Source: Mytilus edulis
Lineage: Eukaryota; Mollusca; Bivalvia; Mytilida; Mytilidae
Direction: 5' to 3'
Assembly: GCF_963676685.1 (NCBI RefSeq)
Contig: NC_092350.1
Location: forward strand, 39,403,373-39,467,372
DNA length: 64,000 bases
Below are positions 45,622-57,223 of the stretch, piece after piece. Within the stretch, counting starts at the first letter, position 1. Every line of letters begins with the position of its first letter. The notes under the pieces were generated by a model that saw only the letters and a program-made list of their open reading frames with translations, was not told where the DNA came from and did no database searches. The position numbers were made by a program, and so were the translations under genes.

Positions 45622-48600
45622 TTACGAGTTACATTGAACATAACTACATCTTTTAACTATGCGCTATGATTCCAATATCCAACATTTATAGCCTCCAATT
45701 AACACGGTATCTGGTATGGTAACTTGTGTATCAAATGGAGAGCATGTTTGGTCTGCTACTAACATTGAAGGCAGATTAGGAATTTGAAATTTTGTTTCTC
45801 TCCTGCAAATAAAAAAGAATATATGCCAAAAAGACCAGATCGTGAAAATTAGAATTGTTAGGGGTCTAGATAGCTGCGGAACCGTAGCTCTTGGGTCCTT
45901 TTGTTATTTGTTTACTATTTGCGGATGGAAATAGTCAAAAAAATAACAAAAGGACCTAAGAGCTACGGTTCCGCAGCTAGGATCTAGATGGGATAAATCT
46001 TTGAACAAGCTTTTACTGTGATTTAAGTTTGATTTTGAATTTATCCGACGTATTTTAATGGTAAAAGATATTTCAAATGATTAACTATTGACATGTTACA
46101 TATAAGATATGGGATAAGATTAATCTATCTGTGAAATTCGTGGAAAATGTTGTGTTTTCCATTTCCCTTTTTTTCATATTTTGATGATCTCGTTCGAAGC
46201 TGCGTGCTGTCTGTTCAACTATGTTCCAATCATGCTGTCCAAAATTTATGACTTGTTGAATTGATGAACAAAATGTTCAAAAAAAATGCAGTTGTTAAAT
46301 GATAGCGGTTATAATTCAATTGACTGGGGGAAAAGTCATAAAACATATATATCGTACAACGTCATTTAAATAACGTGTACTCTTCTTACTGAATTTTAAA
46401 ATAGAGCAATGCATAATACCTATGTACATATCATAGAATAAATGCATGTTTTTAATAGTTTATCTATTTTCTTTTAAAAGGAAGTAAAGTAATTAATTAC
46501 ATTTGCCAAGTAATTGGAATGTAATAATTACATTGGTAAAAAAAAGTCCAATGTAATTATTAATTTAATTGAAGATTCATTATAGTAATTGAATGCAATT
46601 TTCAATAACAAACTTACGCATTACAAAACACAAGTCTTGATTCGGCCTCTGTAATACTTTTCTGTAAGTTGTGTTTCTTTATAAATCTTTTGATTCTTAG
46701 TCTAAAATTGAAACACTCGATACAATTCAATAACAATATTGCAACAAATAAGATGTATGTTAGAGATGATTATGAAATAAAAGATAAACTATTCAAATAG
46801 TTAACAAAAAGGCAAATCAATAATAAAAATATTCGATAGATGCCTACGGCTGTGTCTAATTAATTATTAAATTTAACTGTCTTTTATTATAACATGATAG
46901 GGATGGTTTAACTTTAACATGATACTGCAGCAGAATTTTAACGAAACTAAGTATATACACTACTATATAAATAAGCTATATGTATAGTTATGACTTATTT
47001 ACCCTGGATAATCACCAAGGCTCCACCAATCAGCCGAACCTAATACCGGTGGAATTGAGGCCAATGTTTCATTCCCTGCTTTAGGCACTTCGCAATTTGC
47101 CGCATCCACCCTTGCAAGTTTTTCATGAATAATTAACAAGCAAATACAAAGCAACGTTTTTACCTACAATATAAAAAAATATACAAATATTAATGACTGT
47201 AATATTTGTTCTGTCTATGATGAGATATAATACTAAATTTGGTGCATACTGAATAACCTATGTTGTGGGTAATCTAAAAGTGTTCAGCATTTGTTTTAAG
47301 TTATTTCGAATAGACAGAGAAAAAAATACCGCTATTCCATATATTTTAATTCTTTATTCCATTTCAAAGACGTAATTCACGAAAAAGACGTTAATGACGT
47401 CTTGGTCACATGACAAAGTAATGAGATAATGGAGAAAATTATTTCAGCCCATGACGTGTTACATCCAAAACTAAATTTTCAACAAATGGTTCACTGTTGT
47501 CATATAATTATAATACAAAGGGATAGTACAAAGCTTACACTTATATTGAGAAATTATTTGAATACGTAATCGATCATAATAAAAAAACAAATTGTTTTAT
47601 ATCAAATTTGCAATAAGTTGTCATATCAACCAAAATAATCATGTTAAATCAACTGCATGACCGTATGGATATTCACTAATTAATGGATCCTTATTTTGTA
47701 AACTTTAGCAGTTGATTACGCTCAAACTTGCTCAACGGTTTAAAAGACATGCATACAATCATCATATGATTAGCTTTAACTCATTTAAAAAGGTTTCGTT
47801 GGTTTGCTTTTTATATCCTAGACTTATATCAAATGCGTATGTGACATGATATTCTTCTCCAAATTGTGATTTGACGGGTAGAAACCTCATTTTATGAATC
47901 TAAGTTTCTGTTTTATACTGATTTCTAACATGTTCCTTTTGCAGGAAAATATATCATTCAAAGGTTTTTGTCATGATACTAAAACAATCATGTACAAAAA
48001 TGTACATATGCAATTTGAAATGTAATGCTCTATCAGTTATACACTAGGGCTGTTGATTTATCATAGGGTTTTTGCTCGAGAATGTCCAGTGATAGGGCAT
48101 TGACATTCTTTCATTTTATGAGAGAAATTACATTTTGAACGATCAATATACAAATGTGTCAATGGATAGCATTTGGATGTGTTCTCTTCTTACTGCTTTC
48201 CGTTATCAGCAAATGAACTCTTCATAGATACCAGGCTTAAATATGTGTATTTCCGACACGCTTTTCGTCGTCTTCAAAAGACTCATCAGTGATGTCCACT
48301 TAAAAAAGATTTCAAAACCCAAATTAGGTATGAAGTTGAAGAGCTTTGACTACCCAAGATTCCGAAAGGATTTGTTCCAGATAATGAAATGTTTTTTTTT
48401 CTGTGGTAGAAAGTTATCAGTATTTCGAAAAATGCAAACATTTGTTGACAGTTGATTCAAGATAATTAATTAGAAATGCAGCGCAAGATATTACAAAAGG
48501 CCTTTGTAAAGCCTTCCGTAATAAGCTAACAGTCGCTTAAAGATTTGGAAAAGCCTTAGTGCGAAATATTAGGCATCTTACCCAGGGAGGAATTAACTAT

Positions 48601-49386
48601 TATCTAGCATCTTGCTAATTAAAGATTAACTTATGCTGTCTCAATGTCCCTGTTGATAGTGGATGGTATATATCAATATCATTTGTGTGAGCACATTGTG
48701 AAGCGGAACTTATTTGAAATATATATTTCGTTTACCCTCAAAGTTGCCCTGTAAGACAAACATCGGAAGGAAAACGTGAGTTATCAGATAACAACACTTG
48801 TAAGTTTGCAAATATTCATTATTATTGTTGGTTGAAGAGGTCTGTTACACTATGCGATATTTTTAGGGGTTTCATATTTAACAATAGCAACAAAAAATGC
48901 TTGTCAAATAGAGCGATTTTAACAAATCACAAAAATCTATATAAGATATCCACAGTACTTAAACATCCAATATCTGATTTTTTTGGTAAGTGTGCGATAT
49001 GTGTTTTCTACCGTTGTGACAGTTGAGATTTGATATTTCCAACCTTGAGGCAATAATTTTATTCAAATTTAGAACACTTGACGGTCGTTTCAAATGTATA
49101 AAAGAATCCTCAAGTTTTATGAGACATTGTCAGACCGTATGGACGTCGTTATCATTGACGTCACTTTAGCAAAATCAAAGGATGGAAGGCATTCTAACAT
49201 CATGATTGAAGATCAATGAAGGTCTGAGAGAGAAAATATAACGTACCCCAGGTGTTATTTTTTTAATAAAATGATAATTCAATATAATATCATATACTCA
49301 ACTTTGCAGATGGGGTAAAAACTAAAAAACAGAATAATAATAATATTTGAAATTATTTTTAAGAATAATTGATGGCCATATTTCAT
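45622..49386 (-). pseudogene. Small secreted protein, copy 2 (probably decayed)
   Basis: Minus-strand paralogue of the 39968-44261 gene. Exons: 47163-47003 (VKTLLCICLLII..., one codon longer), 46701-46618, 45802-45622, with sound splice sites and phases. Two lesions: the codons matching exon 1 (49386-49381, Met-Lys) are followed by TATGGC where copy 1 has the donor GTAGGC; and in the last exon the codon matching Trp129 is TAG (45666-45664), removing the final two cysteines, although the old TAA remains in frame at 45624-45622. The TATA box region is conserved. Either another first exon is used and the protein is shorter, or it is a pseudogene. Protein similarity is still high, so the decay would be recent. 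Confidence 0.65.
45871..45979. mobile_element. 109-bp MITE with ~37-bp inverted termini
   Basis: Termini TAGCTGCGGAACCGTAGCTC ... GAGCTACGGTTCCGCAGCTA, nearly perfect over ~37 bp, leaving only a ~35-bp loop. Flanked by a 9-bp direct repeat with one mismatch (GGGTCTAGA at 45862-45870, GGATCTAGA at 45980-45988), as in Mutator-like elements. It lies in the last intron of the secreted copy 2. Confidence 0.88.
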
Positions 49387-49444
49387 TTGACTCTCTTATT
49401 CGTATGTTCTTTATAAATAGAACATCTGTCACAAATGTAAATAT

Positions 49445-49451
49445 ATTTATA
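49445..49451 (-). promoter_or_regulatory. TATA box of secreted-protein copy 2
   Basis: TATAAAT on the minus strand in the same conserved block as copy 1, 59 bp before the Met codon at 49386. Confidence 0.5.
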
Positions 49452-49594
49452 GCGTAAACTTTGAAAAAAGGATATTTGCGTATTACATAAATCTATTAGA
49501 TGTTTTACTTATCTAGGCCATAAGAATCATATGTAGTACATGCATGTTAACTATTACATGTCGAATTAAAAATCCAATTCTCCAAATAAGTTAT

Positions 49595-51240
49595 AAAACA
49601 CTGGAGCATTAAATATTTTATTTCCTTATTTTATCCTTTCATTGCACAGTTCGTGTTGTTTATTCTTTAGTTTTCTATGTTGTGTCATGTGTACTATTGT
49701 GTGTCTGTTTGTCTTTTTCATTTTTAGCCATGGCGTTGTCAGTTTGTTTTCGATTTGTGAGTTTGACTGTCGCTTTGGTATCTTTCGTCCCTCTTTTAAA
49801 GATTTTTTATGTTGTGTTTTATAGGCTGTCTTTTGGTCATTTCTCGGGTGGTTTTTTGTTTGCCATGACCTTGTTAGTTCGTTTTCGACTAATTAGTTTG
49901 AGTATTTCTTTGATATATTTAGGATCTCTCTTGAATGATTATGCAAATCGTTTTAGGCCTTAAATAAACTCATCATAGATACCAGGACTAAATTTAGTAT
50001 ATACGCCAGACGCGCGTTTCGTCTACAAAAGACTCATCAGTGACGCTCGAATCCAAAAAAGTTAAAAAGGCAAAATAAAGTACGAAGTTGAAGAGCATTG
50101 AGAACCAAAGTTCCTAAACGTTTTGCCAAATACAGCTAAGGTGATCTATGCCTGAGGTAGAAAAGCCTTAGTATTTCAAAAAATTCAAAAACATTTTTTA
50201 ATACTTTCGATAACAGTAGTTATATATGTAGTGTTGATCTTTAAATATATCTAATATAAAAAAAAAAAAAAAAGAAGATGTGGTTTGATTGCCAATGACA
50301 ACTCTCCACTAACCATGTTTCAGAGCTTATGTTAGATTCTGTTGTATTGCACATGTATCATTTTGAATCTACTTACTATTAGTTTTTTGATTACTTAAAA
50401 TAAGTGTTAACAAAAATACCGAACTCTAAAGTAAGTTAAAAAAAAGTTGGAAGTCCATAAGTAAAGGCAGTTGTATACCACTGATCAATAGTCATAAATC
50501 GGTTATGCGAAAACAAATCCTAGTCACAAACCAAAACCGGGTAAAACACATCAACTACTATAGGAAAATAACGAAACAACAGAAACACTGAACTCGACAA
50601 CAACAAACGCCAACAAACATAAAAAAAATGAACTATCTGATAACAACTGCAATATTCCTGACATGGTACAGGACATTTAAGAATAAATGGTAGGTTGGAC
50701 CTGGTTTTATGGCTAGCCAAACCTCCCACATATATGGCAATGATAAAAAATAATATACACATCAAATCAGACAAAAGCAAACGTTTGACGTTCAGAGCTA
50801 ACGGTTGCATTCTGTTGTGTTTTATACGTATCGTTTTAAATAGGTTATTATTTTGCAAGACTTACAAAATAAACAAGTTAATAGCAAGATTTTGAACCTT
50901 TAATTTGTATTCTATACTCGGCTAATGATCGATTTGTCTGAGCTCAAAGTGTTCAGAATCTTGTGCATGGTGGTGATGGAATTCAAAAAGAGGGGCGAAA
51001 GATACCAAAGGGACACTCAAACTCATGGATAAAAAAACTGACAACGCTGTGCTAAAAAGGAAAAGGGCAAGCAGGAAAACATAGTACACAAGACACAACA
51101 TAGAAAACTAAAGATTATAAGCAACGCCAACCCCTACATAAAACTTGTGTGATCTCATGTGCTCTAGATGGGTACGCAGATCCTGTTCCACATGTGACAC
51201 TCGTTTGACTATTGTTTACTCACTGGTTTAATGATGATTT
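49595..51240. repeat. Repeat-rich intergenic: Naiad tails, R2, R3, R5
   Basis: 49640-49800 (plus): Naiad tail starting CGTGTTGTTTATTC. 49950-50190 (plus): R2 with the GACGCGCGTTTCGTCTAC core. 50268-50330: start of R5 after a poly-A stretch. 50440-50820 (minus): R3. 50990-51215 (minus): Naiad tail ending at the CACATGTGACACTCG block. The ORFs here (for example 49642-49963) lie in repeats. No gene is supported. Confidence 0.7.
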
Positions 51241-51429
51241 ATGGGTGTAGTCTCTCATTGTTTCTGTTGAGTTAATAGCTGATAATAAATATCAATGTCA
51301 CTAATCTTTATGATTATAATATGCTTTGATCAGGAAAATATGACTTTATATGTTATACCAACGTATTGGAATTTTTGTTTACACGATACAATAAAGACTT
51401 TCAACTGTCAAGATTTAAGTTTAGTAAAC

Positions 51430-52302
51430 CTATTCTCTCGTAATATTGGTTAGAAAACTACTAGTTAATGAAAATATGAAACTATACTTGTTAATGAAAT
51501 ACAAATTTAAAAAAAAACAATCTTTTGGGGGTATTTGATTGTTTTTGTAATCTCTAATTCTCGGAATTCCTTGGAACCTACATTCAATACAGCATGGGGA
51601 ACACGGTCGGTGTAAACTTGTCCTCACTAGGCTTCCAAAATATGGTATATGACAATTTTTTCCACAACAAAATATCTCACAAATAGGCTTTGAAAATCTG
51701 GTTGAAATGTTTGCTTCCAAAATTTTGTATTTTGAAATTGATCATTTTTGTACATGGTTATGAAATACAAACTCGGACATTTCTGGATAAACATAAAAAC
51801 TTACTAGTACCTTATATTCACATAGATAAACAAATCTACAAGTTTTTGATTTCTAAAGTCATAATACAACTATTTCCCAGTTAAAATACAACATTTTGAC
51901 AGCAGCTTGTATTATACACACAGTTGAAATTGACAATTGTGTCACTTGTCTTGTGGGTTATTTTTGATATCAGAGATTTTCTATAGCCAAGCCAGTTTGT
52001 GTGAAAAAGATTTTTTTTGCAAAAAAGTAATATTCGACATTTCCGTTGCTTATAGCTAGCGACGTTGTCCTTATTAATATATAAGAACTTATCAACTTTT
52101 ATGCTTTAGAATCGTAGATGTATGTATATGCTGAACAAATAAAACAGAGTAGTTGCATACCATTCTCTGGTTTATCAATTGGACGAAGTACGTCAATGCA
52201 CTCTGGAGAAGTCTCAAAGAAGCTTATGAGTCTTTTGTATGTATTAGAAGCGCTCGTCAAATAAAAAAAAAAATACATGTGTATTAATGCGGAAAATATC
52301 AT
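51430..52302 (-). CDS. Doubtful two-exon secreted Cys-rich protein
   Basis: A minus-strand candidate. Exon 1 (52302-52161) starts MIFSALIHMYFFFYLTSA, a convincing signal peptide, continues SNTYKRLISFFETSPEC and ends at GAATG|GTATGC in phase 1. The next open stretch (from about 51713) encodes SKPICEIFCCGKNCHIPY and HRPCSPCCIECRFQG, nine cysteines in about 40 residues, and runs to a stop at 51430; its last ~35 residues look like low-complexity read-through. A phase-compatible acceptor (GAAG|CA) exists but lacks a pyrimidine tract. The two pieces may not belong together. Family not recognised. Confidence 0.25.
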
Positions 52303-52569
52303 AATATTTTCATGATTCGATATCAAGATTTAAATTGAGGAACCAGCGAAGGACTCAGAATTGTACAAACCACAAGTTTTCATAGTTTGGTAATAAAAAG
52401 TGATATATTTTAAATTTACCGAACGAAAGAAACAACGACATTGAAATATAGTCACAAACTTGCCTATGTTCATGTTGATGGCACTGATTTATTCGTTATA
52501 ATGTTTTTCTTATATACGCACGTACTCATTTCAGATTAAGAAATACATGTAATTAATAAATACATGTAA

Positions 52570-53455
52570 CTATGGAAATAGTTCGTAAATATAAGTCAAC
52601 ATGCATACATCTTATACGTTCAGGTATTTCACATCCAATCTTTTATGGTAATATACTTTACAAAGCACAAAAATGTCAGTATTCACCCCAAAAGATAACA
52701 AAACCTTTATATTTAAACAGTCTTTTTAGGAAGGAATATATTTTAGATACTGTTGTCAGATCATTAAAGATTGCATATTTTGGCTTTAATATTGATTCAC
52801 ATATAGGGTCTTTGCATCGGAACTACACACATTTATTTAAAACCAGTTGTTTACATGACACGGGTTATGTTCTTCTCATACATTTCATTATGGTATAATA
52901 CTATAACCCTAAGAGAAGGGATTGTGCCTGATATTCATATGATGAAGACATAATCTTTTCAATCAGTTTAATTGAGGTCTGGAGCTGGCATGTCAATAAC
53001 AGCTAGTAGTCTGTTGTTATTTATTAGTATTGCAATTTTGTTTATTTTCTTTTGTTTCATATTCTGATATCGGACTCGGACTTCTGTGCGTATTGTTGTG
53101 CGTTTGTTTTTTTACATTGGCTAGAGGTATAGGGGGAGGGATGAGATCCCAAAAACATAACCCCGCCGCAATTTTGCGCCTGCCCCAAGTCATGAGCCTC
53201 TGGCCTTTGTTAGTCTTGTATGATTTTTAATTTTAGTTTCTTGTGTATAATTCGGAGTTTAGCATGACGTCCATTATCACTGAACTAGTATATATATTTG
53301 TTAAGGGGTCAGCTGAAAGACGCCTACGGGTGTGGGAGTTTCTCTCTGCATTGAAGACCAATTGGTGGCCTTCGGCTGTTGTCTGCTCTATAGTAGGGTT
53401 GTTGTCGCTTTGACACATTCCCCATTTCCATTCTCAATTTTATTTTTAATATTTG
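52570..53455 (+). mobile_element. 3' end of an unclassified retroelement (R1) with coding remnant
   Basis: Bases 52572-52895 are open and encode a fragment with ISHPIFYGNILYKAQKC and VVRSLKIAYFGFNI. A UTR-like region follows, running to 53455 and ending with CCCCATTTCCATTCTCAATT. The UTR part recurs at 340-530 (plus), 18850-19140 (plus, degraded), 27990-28640 (minus), 42600-42665 (minus) and ~43455-43505 (plus), as expected for 5'-truncated retrotransposon copies. The protein piece looks like an RT C-terminal region, but I cannot name the family. Confidence 0.55.
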
Positions 53456-55920
53456 GGGAACTCATGTCACCATTGGATTTGTGTAAAATCTATAGAATGA
53501 GAGAACATTTACCCATTCGCATCCACTTGCAGGTGGCTATTTCTTTACCAAGAAATGTTGATCACCCATAATTAAGTAATTTGTTGATAAGAGCCATGAT
53601 AATAGACTTCATTTGGTTTCATAAAATATCATCTTCTTTTATTGTAAGTGAGAGGTTTAGCTGGTTATAAAACCAGGTTCAATCCACCATTTTCTACATA
53701 AGAAAATATCTGTACCAAGTCAGGAATATGACAATTGATACCCATTCGTTTGATGTGTTTCAGCTTTTGGTTTTGTCATTTGATTAGGGACTTTCCGTTT
53801 TGAATTTTCCTCGTATTTCAGTATTTTTGTGATTTTACTTTTCGCTATGTTAGATATAAAACAAGTCTTTCAAATTAAGTTTACTTTTATGCCCTGATCA
53901 TATAGATTAGTTTTTCGTCATCTATCGTCAGCCTGTCTGAGACGTCCTGTTTTGTATAAATTATTTTCTGGTTTTCAGATACTATACTTGGTATGTCTCT
54001 TATTTTTAGGATCTTTTGAAGTATATATTTGAATTAAGGGTTAATAAGTAATTCGCCACAGATTATGATAGTTTGGCGTATATTTAAATTCAGTCTCTGA
54101 AAGAGAAGTTTTGTTGTTTCTGAAGAAGGTCACAATGCGGCATATCTTTACTTTATCTATATATCAAGGTAGGCACTTAAAGTTAACCATCGAGAGACGT
54201 TAACCACCGAGAGTCGGTTTTTAGACCCGCCCAGTGCACCTAAGCACGCCTACTTTTGGAGCTCTTTAGTATGAAGATAAGAAAAATATACGAAATTACG
54301 GAACTGTGTACCATGTTTTATCCTTGTTGTTGGTGTTTCTTGCGCATGCGCACAAAGCACGGTGATAGTTACGGTTACTGACTCAGGAACCTTGTATATT
54401 ATATACCTCGGTTTACAGACGTTTAATAAACTGGTTCCCTGTTGTGTTCACTTATCGATACACTACAATGGAATTACGGACCAGTTTAACATAAACATGG
54501 TAAATAGATAGACAGCTGATAATCATAATTGATTAAGAAATAACCTGGAAGAAGAAATGAGTTAACTATTGATTATAACAGAGACGAGAATGTCATCGTG
54601 TTTGTTCTGCTAGAAAAAGCAGGAACATTGGAGTTTATGGTTAGATTTTAAATATTTATTGTCTCCAAACTGGGTAAATTTGATATAGTAACAACCCCCC
54701 CCCTTTTTTTTTTTTAAATAACTCGAGAACCACACATCGCGCTCGCTTAACAAAGTAACAATAAGAAATAATTATTGTTAGTTTCAAGAATAATTAATCG
54801 TCAAAACTTATCCCCTCCCGACATCAAAGGAAGTTAAATGTATTATCCCAAAATTAGACCAAATTATTATGATATAGGGACGTCTTGACAGGCTATTATT
54901 TTATTTTGTTTTGTTGGTGTTTTTTTTTTTGCTTTGACGTCTTCCTCCTGTATGAAAAAAACATAATAGACCCCCCCCCCCCTTTTCCCCCATAATATAG
55001 CTTTTTAAGAAGTCATAATTATTTGGACTACCCCTGAATATATTTCAGACAGACTCTTCTCTAAAAAAATGTAAACATGATTTGAGAGAAATCTTTGGAA
55101 TAGTTTTTTAAATGATTTAATTATTATATGTCATGTATATAATTAACATAGTTATAAACTGAGACTACTAGTATAACACATAGTGTTATAGTAGTCTCAG
55201 CTATAAACTTTCCTTTGTATTGACCAATATGACTAACTCATATGCTCTTTCCCATAAATGTCACAATATCAATATATTACAGTAAAACTGATAGTTTGAT
55301 GACATTGTTTCAGACTATTGACCTCAGGTCAGCCTAAACTGAGTTTAAAACTGTAATTTATTCATTAAAACAGTTCAAGACATGTACCTTCTGAAATGTG
55401 ATTGCATCAAAATTAAACCTAAGGCATAACATACTTAGTGTGCAGGAAGTGCCACCAAATAAATACTGATTTGTAAAATTAGATGATGATATTTGTGAAG
55501 TCAAAGATATTATAGCTAGTTATAACTGGTTTTAGATATAAATCTGAGTAAAAGGTTGATTTATATGTGCTCTTTCATGTTTAGATTATAATTTAAATTT
55601 AATCTTTTGAAGTTTTTTTAATAATATTAAGACATTAAAATCACAATTATTTATTTATACACAAAAAAATAATTTTTGTCCTTTTTTTAGTTTAATGACT
55701 GTACACAAACATTATACACACATAATTTTGATAATTCTGTAATGTTTTTTTTCTATAGCCCCAGAATGTGACAAAAGACTTATTAATCCAGATTTACAAA
55801 AAATAGAAATAGTTCAGCTACCATAAGACTGCTATGACAAAAATTGTGCAGTTTCCAGAATTTGAGGTAGAGTATAGTTAGGAATAGTTTGATTATGTAG
55901 ATGCTTAGTTTGCCATAAAC
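53456..55920. other. Intergenic, no gene seen
   Basis: Contains an R4 copy (53690-53870), homopolymer runs (C9T12 near 54696-54716, C12 near 54971-54982) and a hairpin at 55161-55199 (CTGAGACTACTAGTATAACA paired with its near reverse complement). The rest shows no supported feature. Confidence 0.5.
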
Positions 55921-55924
55921 TATG

Positions 55925-56203
55925 ACCTACCGAATTAGACTATTTACCGGATTTGTAATCACTTAAGCAACACGACGGGTGCCACATGTGGAGCAGGATC
56001 TGCTTACCCTTCCGGAGCACCTGAGATCACCCCTAGTTTTTGGTGGGGTTCGTGTTGTTTATTCTTTAGTTTTCTATGTTGTGTCGTGTGTACTATTGTT
56101 TTTCTGTTTGTCTTTTTTATTTTTAGCCATGGCGTTGTCAGTTTGTTTTAGATTTATGAGTTTGACTGTCCCTTTGGTATCTTTCGTCCCTCTTTTATGC
56201 CCT
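55925..56203 (+). mobile_element. Naiad 3'-end copy (last codons plus tail)
   Basis: Starts with GACCTACCGAATTAGAC, the final codons and stop of the full element, and continues through the whole 3' tail to CGTCCCTCTTTTAT, almost identical to the reverse complement of 4533-4810. It is 5'-truncated and recent. The 75-codon ORF inside the tail also exists in the full copy and is not considered a gene. Confidence 0.85.
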
Positions 56204-56404
56204 TAATACAAAAGCAGAGGAAACAAAAAAGTATGAAAATAGTTGAAAAAAGTAATCATTATTATCTAGTCATATACTGTAAATAGAAAAAGAGAAAGGC
56301 ACTGGTTATGATTTGGTATTTTTAATAGCATTATCATTTGTCCATAACTTGGAATATATACTGGATTGAGCTTGACATTTATTTAATATCATTGACACAT
56401 GGTT

Positions 56405-57222
56405 GCAAGAAATGAAAGATGGTAATTTAAACCTAGCAATTTTATTAAGATTTAAAAAAAAAAGCTTTTGATTTGGTAGAATATGACTTTCTTTGTTTAA
56501 AGCTCGACATTTATGGATTTAGTGAGACTACTGTTAGTTTTTTTAAGTCGTACCTGAATAACAAAAGGTATACATTTGTGATGTTAACTCTGAACAACAA
56601 CATGTAAAATTTGGTGTTCCCCAATGTTCTATACCTTGTCCTCTATTGTTTGTGCTATTTATAAATGACCCTCCCTTATGCATTAAAAATTGTGAAACAG
56701 ACCTATTTCGTTGTATATGCTGATGACACCACTATTCATAAATAAGGGGGAAACATCTAGAAAATATAAATGATGATGTTCAAGAAGATTTATACAGGGT
56801 TGAAGAGTGGTGTAAAATGAATAACATGTTCATAGATGCAAATGAAACAAAATGTTTGATTACTGGAACAAAGCAGAAACTATTCAGACTTTTCAACCAA
56901 ACTTGATAATAAATTAATGTATTACAAAATTCTTCATGTGAAAAAATATTAGTTTCAAAATTTTCAGCCCACTAAGTAACTGGAGAAATCAAATTGACCA
57001 AGGTTGTGCTAATATATCATCCAGAATATACCATCTTTCTTAAATACATTTTTTTTTTATATAACTGCAAGAAAACATAATACAATGGGTGTTCTGCCCC
57101 TAATTGACTACTGTTGTATTATTTGGGATGAATGTAAAAATTGAGGGATAACAAGAATTTTAAAAATCCAAAAAAAGGGCAGCATGATAAATTCTAGATG
57201 CAGATCCGTTAATTATCCCTCT
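56405..57222 (+). pseudogene. Broken LINE reverse transcriptase
   Basis: Translating across frames gives successive RT blocks of a non-LTR retrotransposon: KAFDLVEYDFL (motif A), FGVPQCSIPCPLLFVLFIND (motif B, normally GVPQGSILGP), VYADDTTIH (catalytic YADD) and, further on, LIDYCCIIWDEC and RILKIQKK. Several frameshifts and stops make it dead. The type fits the CR1/Jockey/I-like LINE groups. It runs directly into the satellite array. Confidence 0.75.
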
Positions 57223-57223
57223 T

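Noticed and set aside
49642-49963. Hydrophobic ORFs of 60-93 codons
   Set aside because: Inside a Naiad tail and neighbouring repeats.
54180-54225. GTTAACCACCGAGAGTCGG similar to the satellite block GTTAACCACCGACGGTAGG
   Set aside because: Only about 13 bases match in a row and no other part of the unit is present; chance cannot be excluded.
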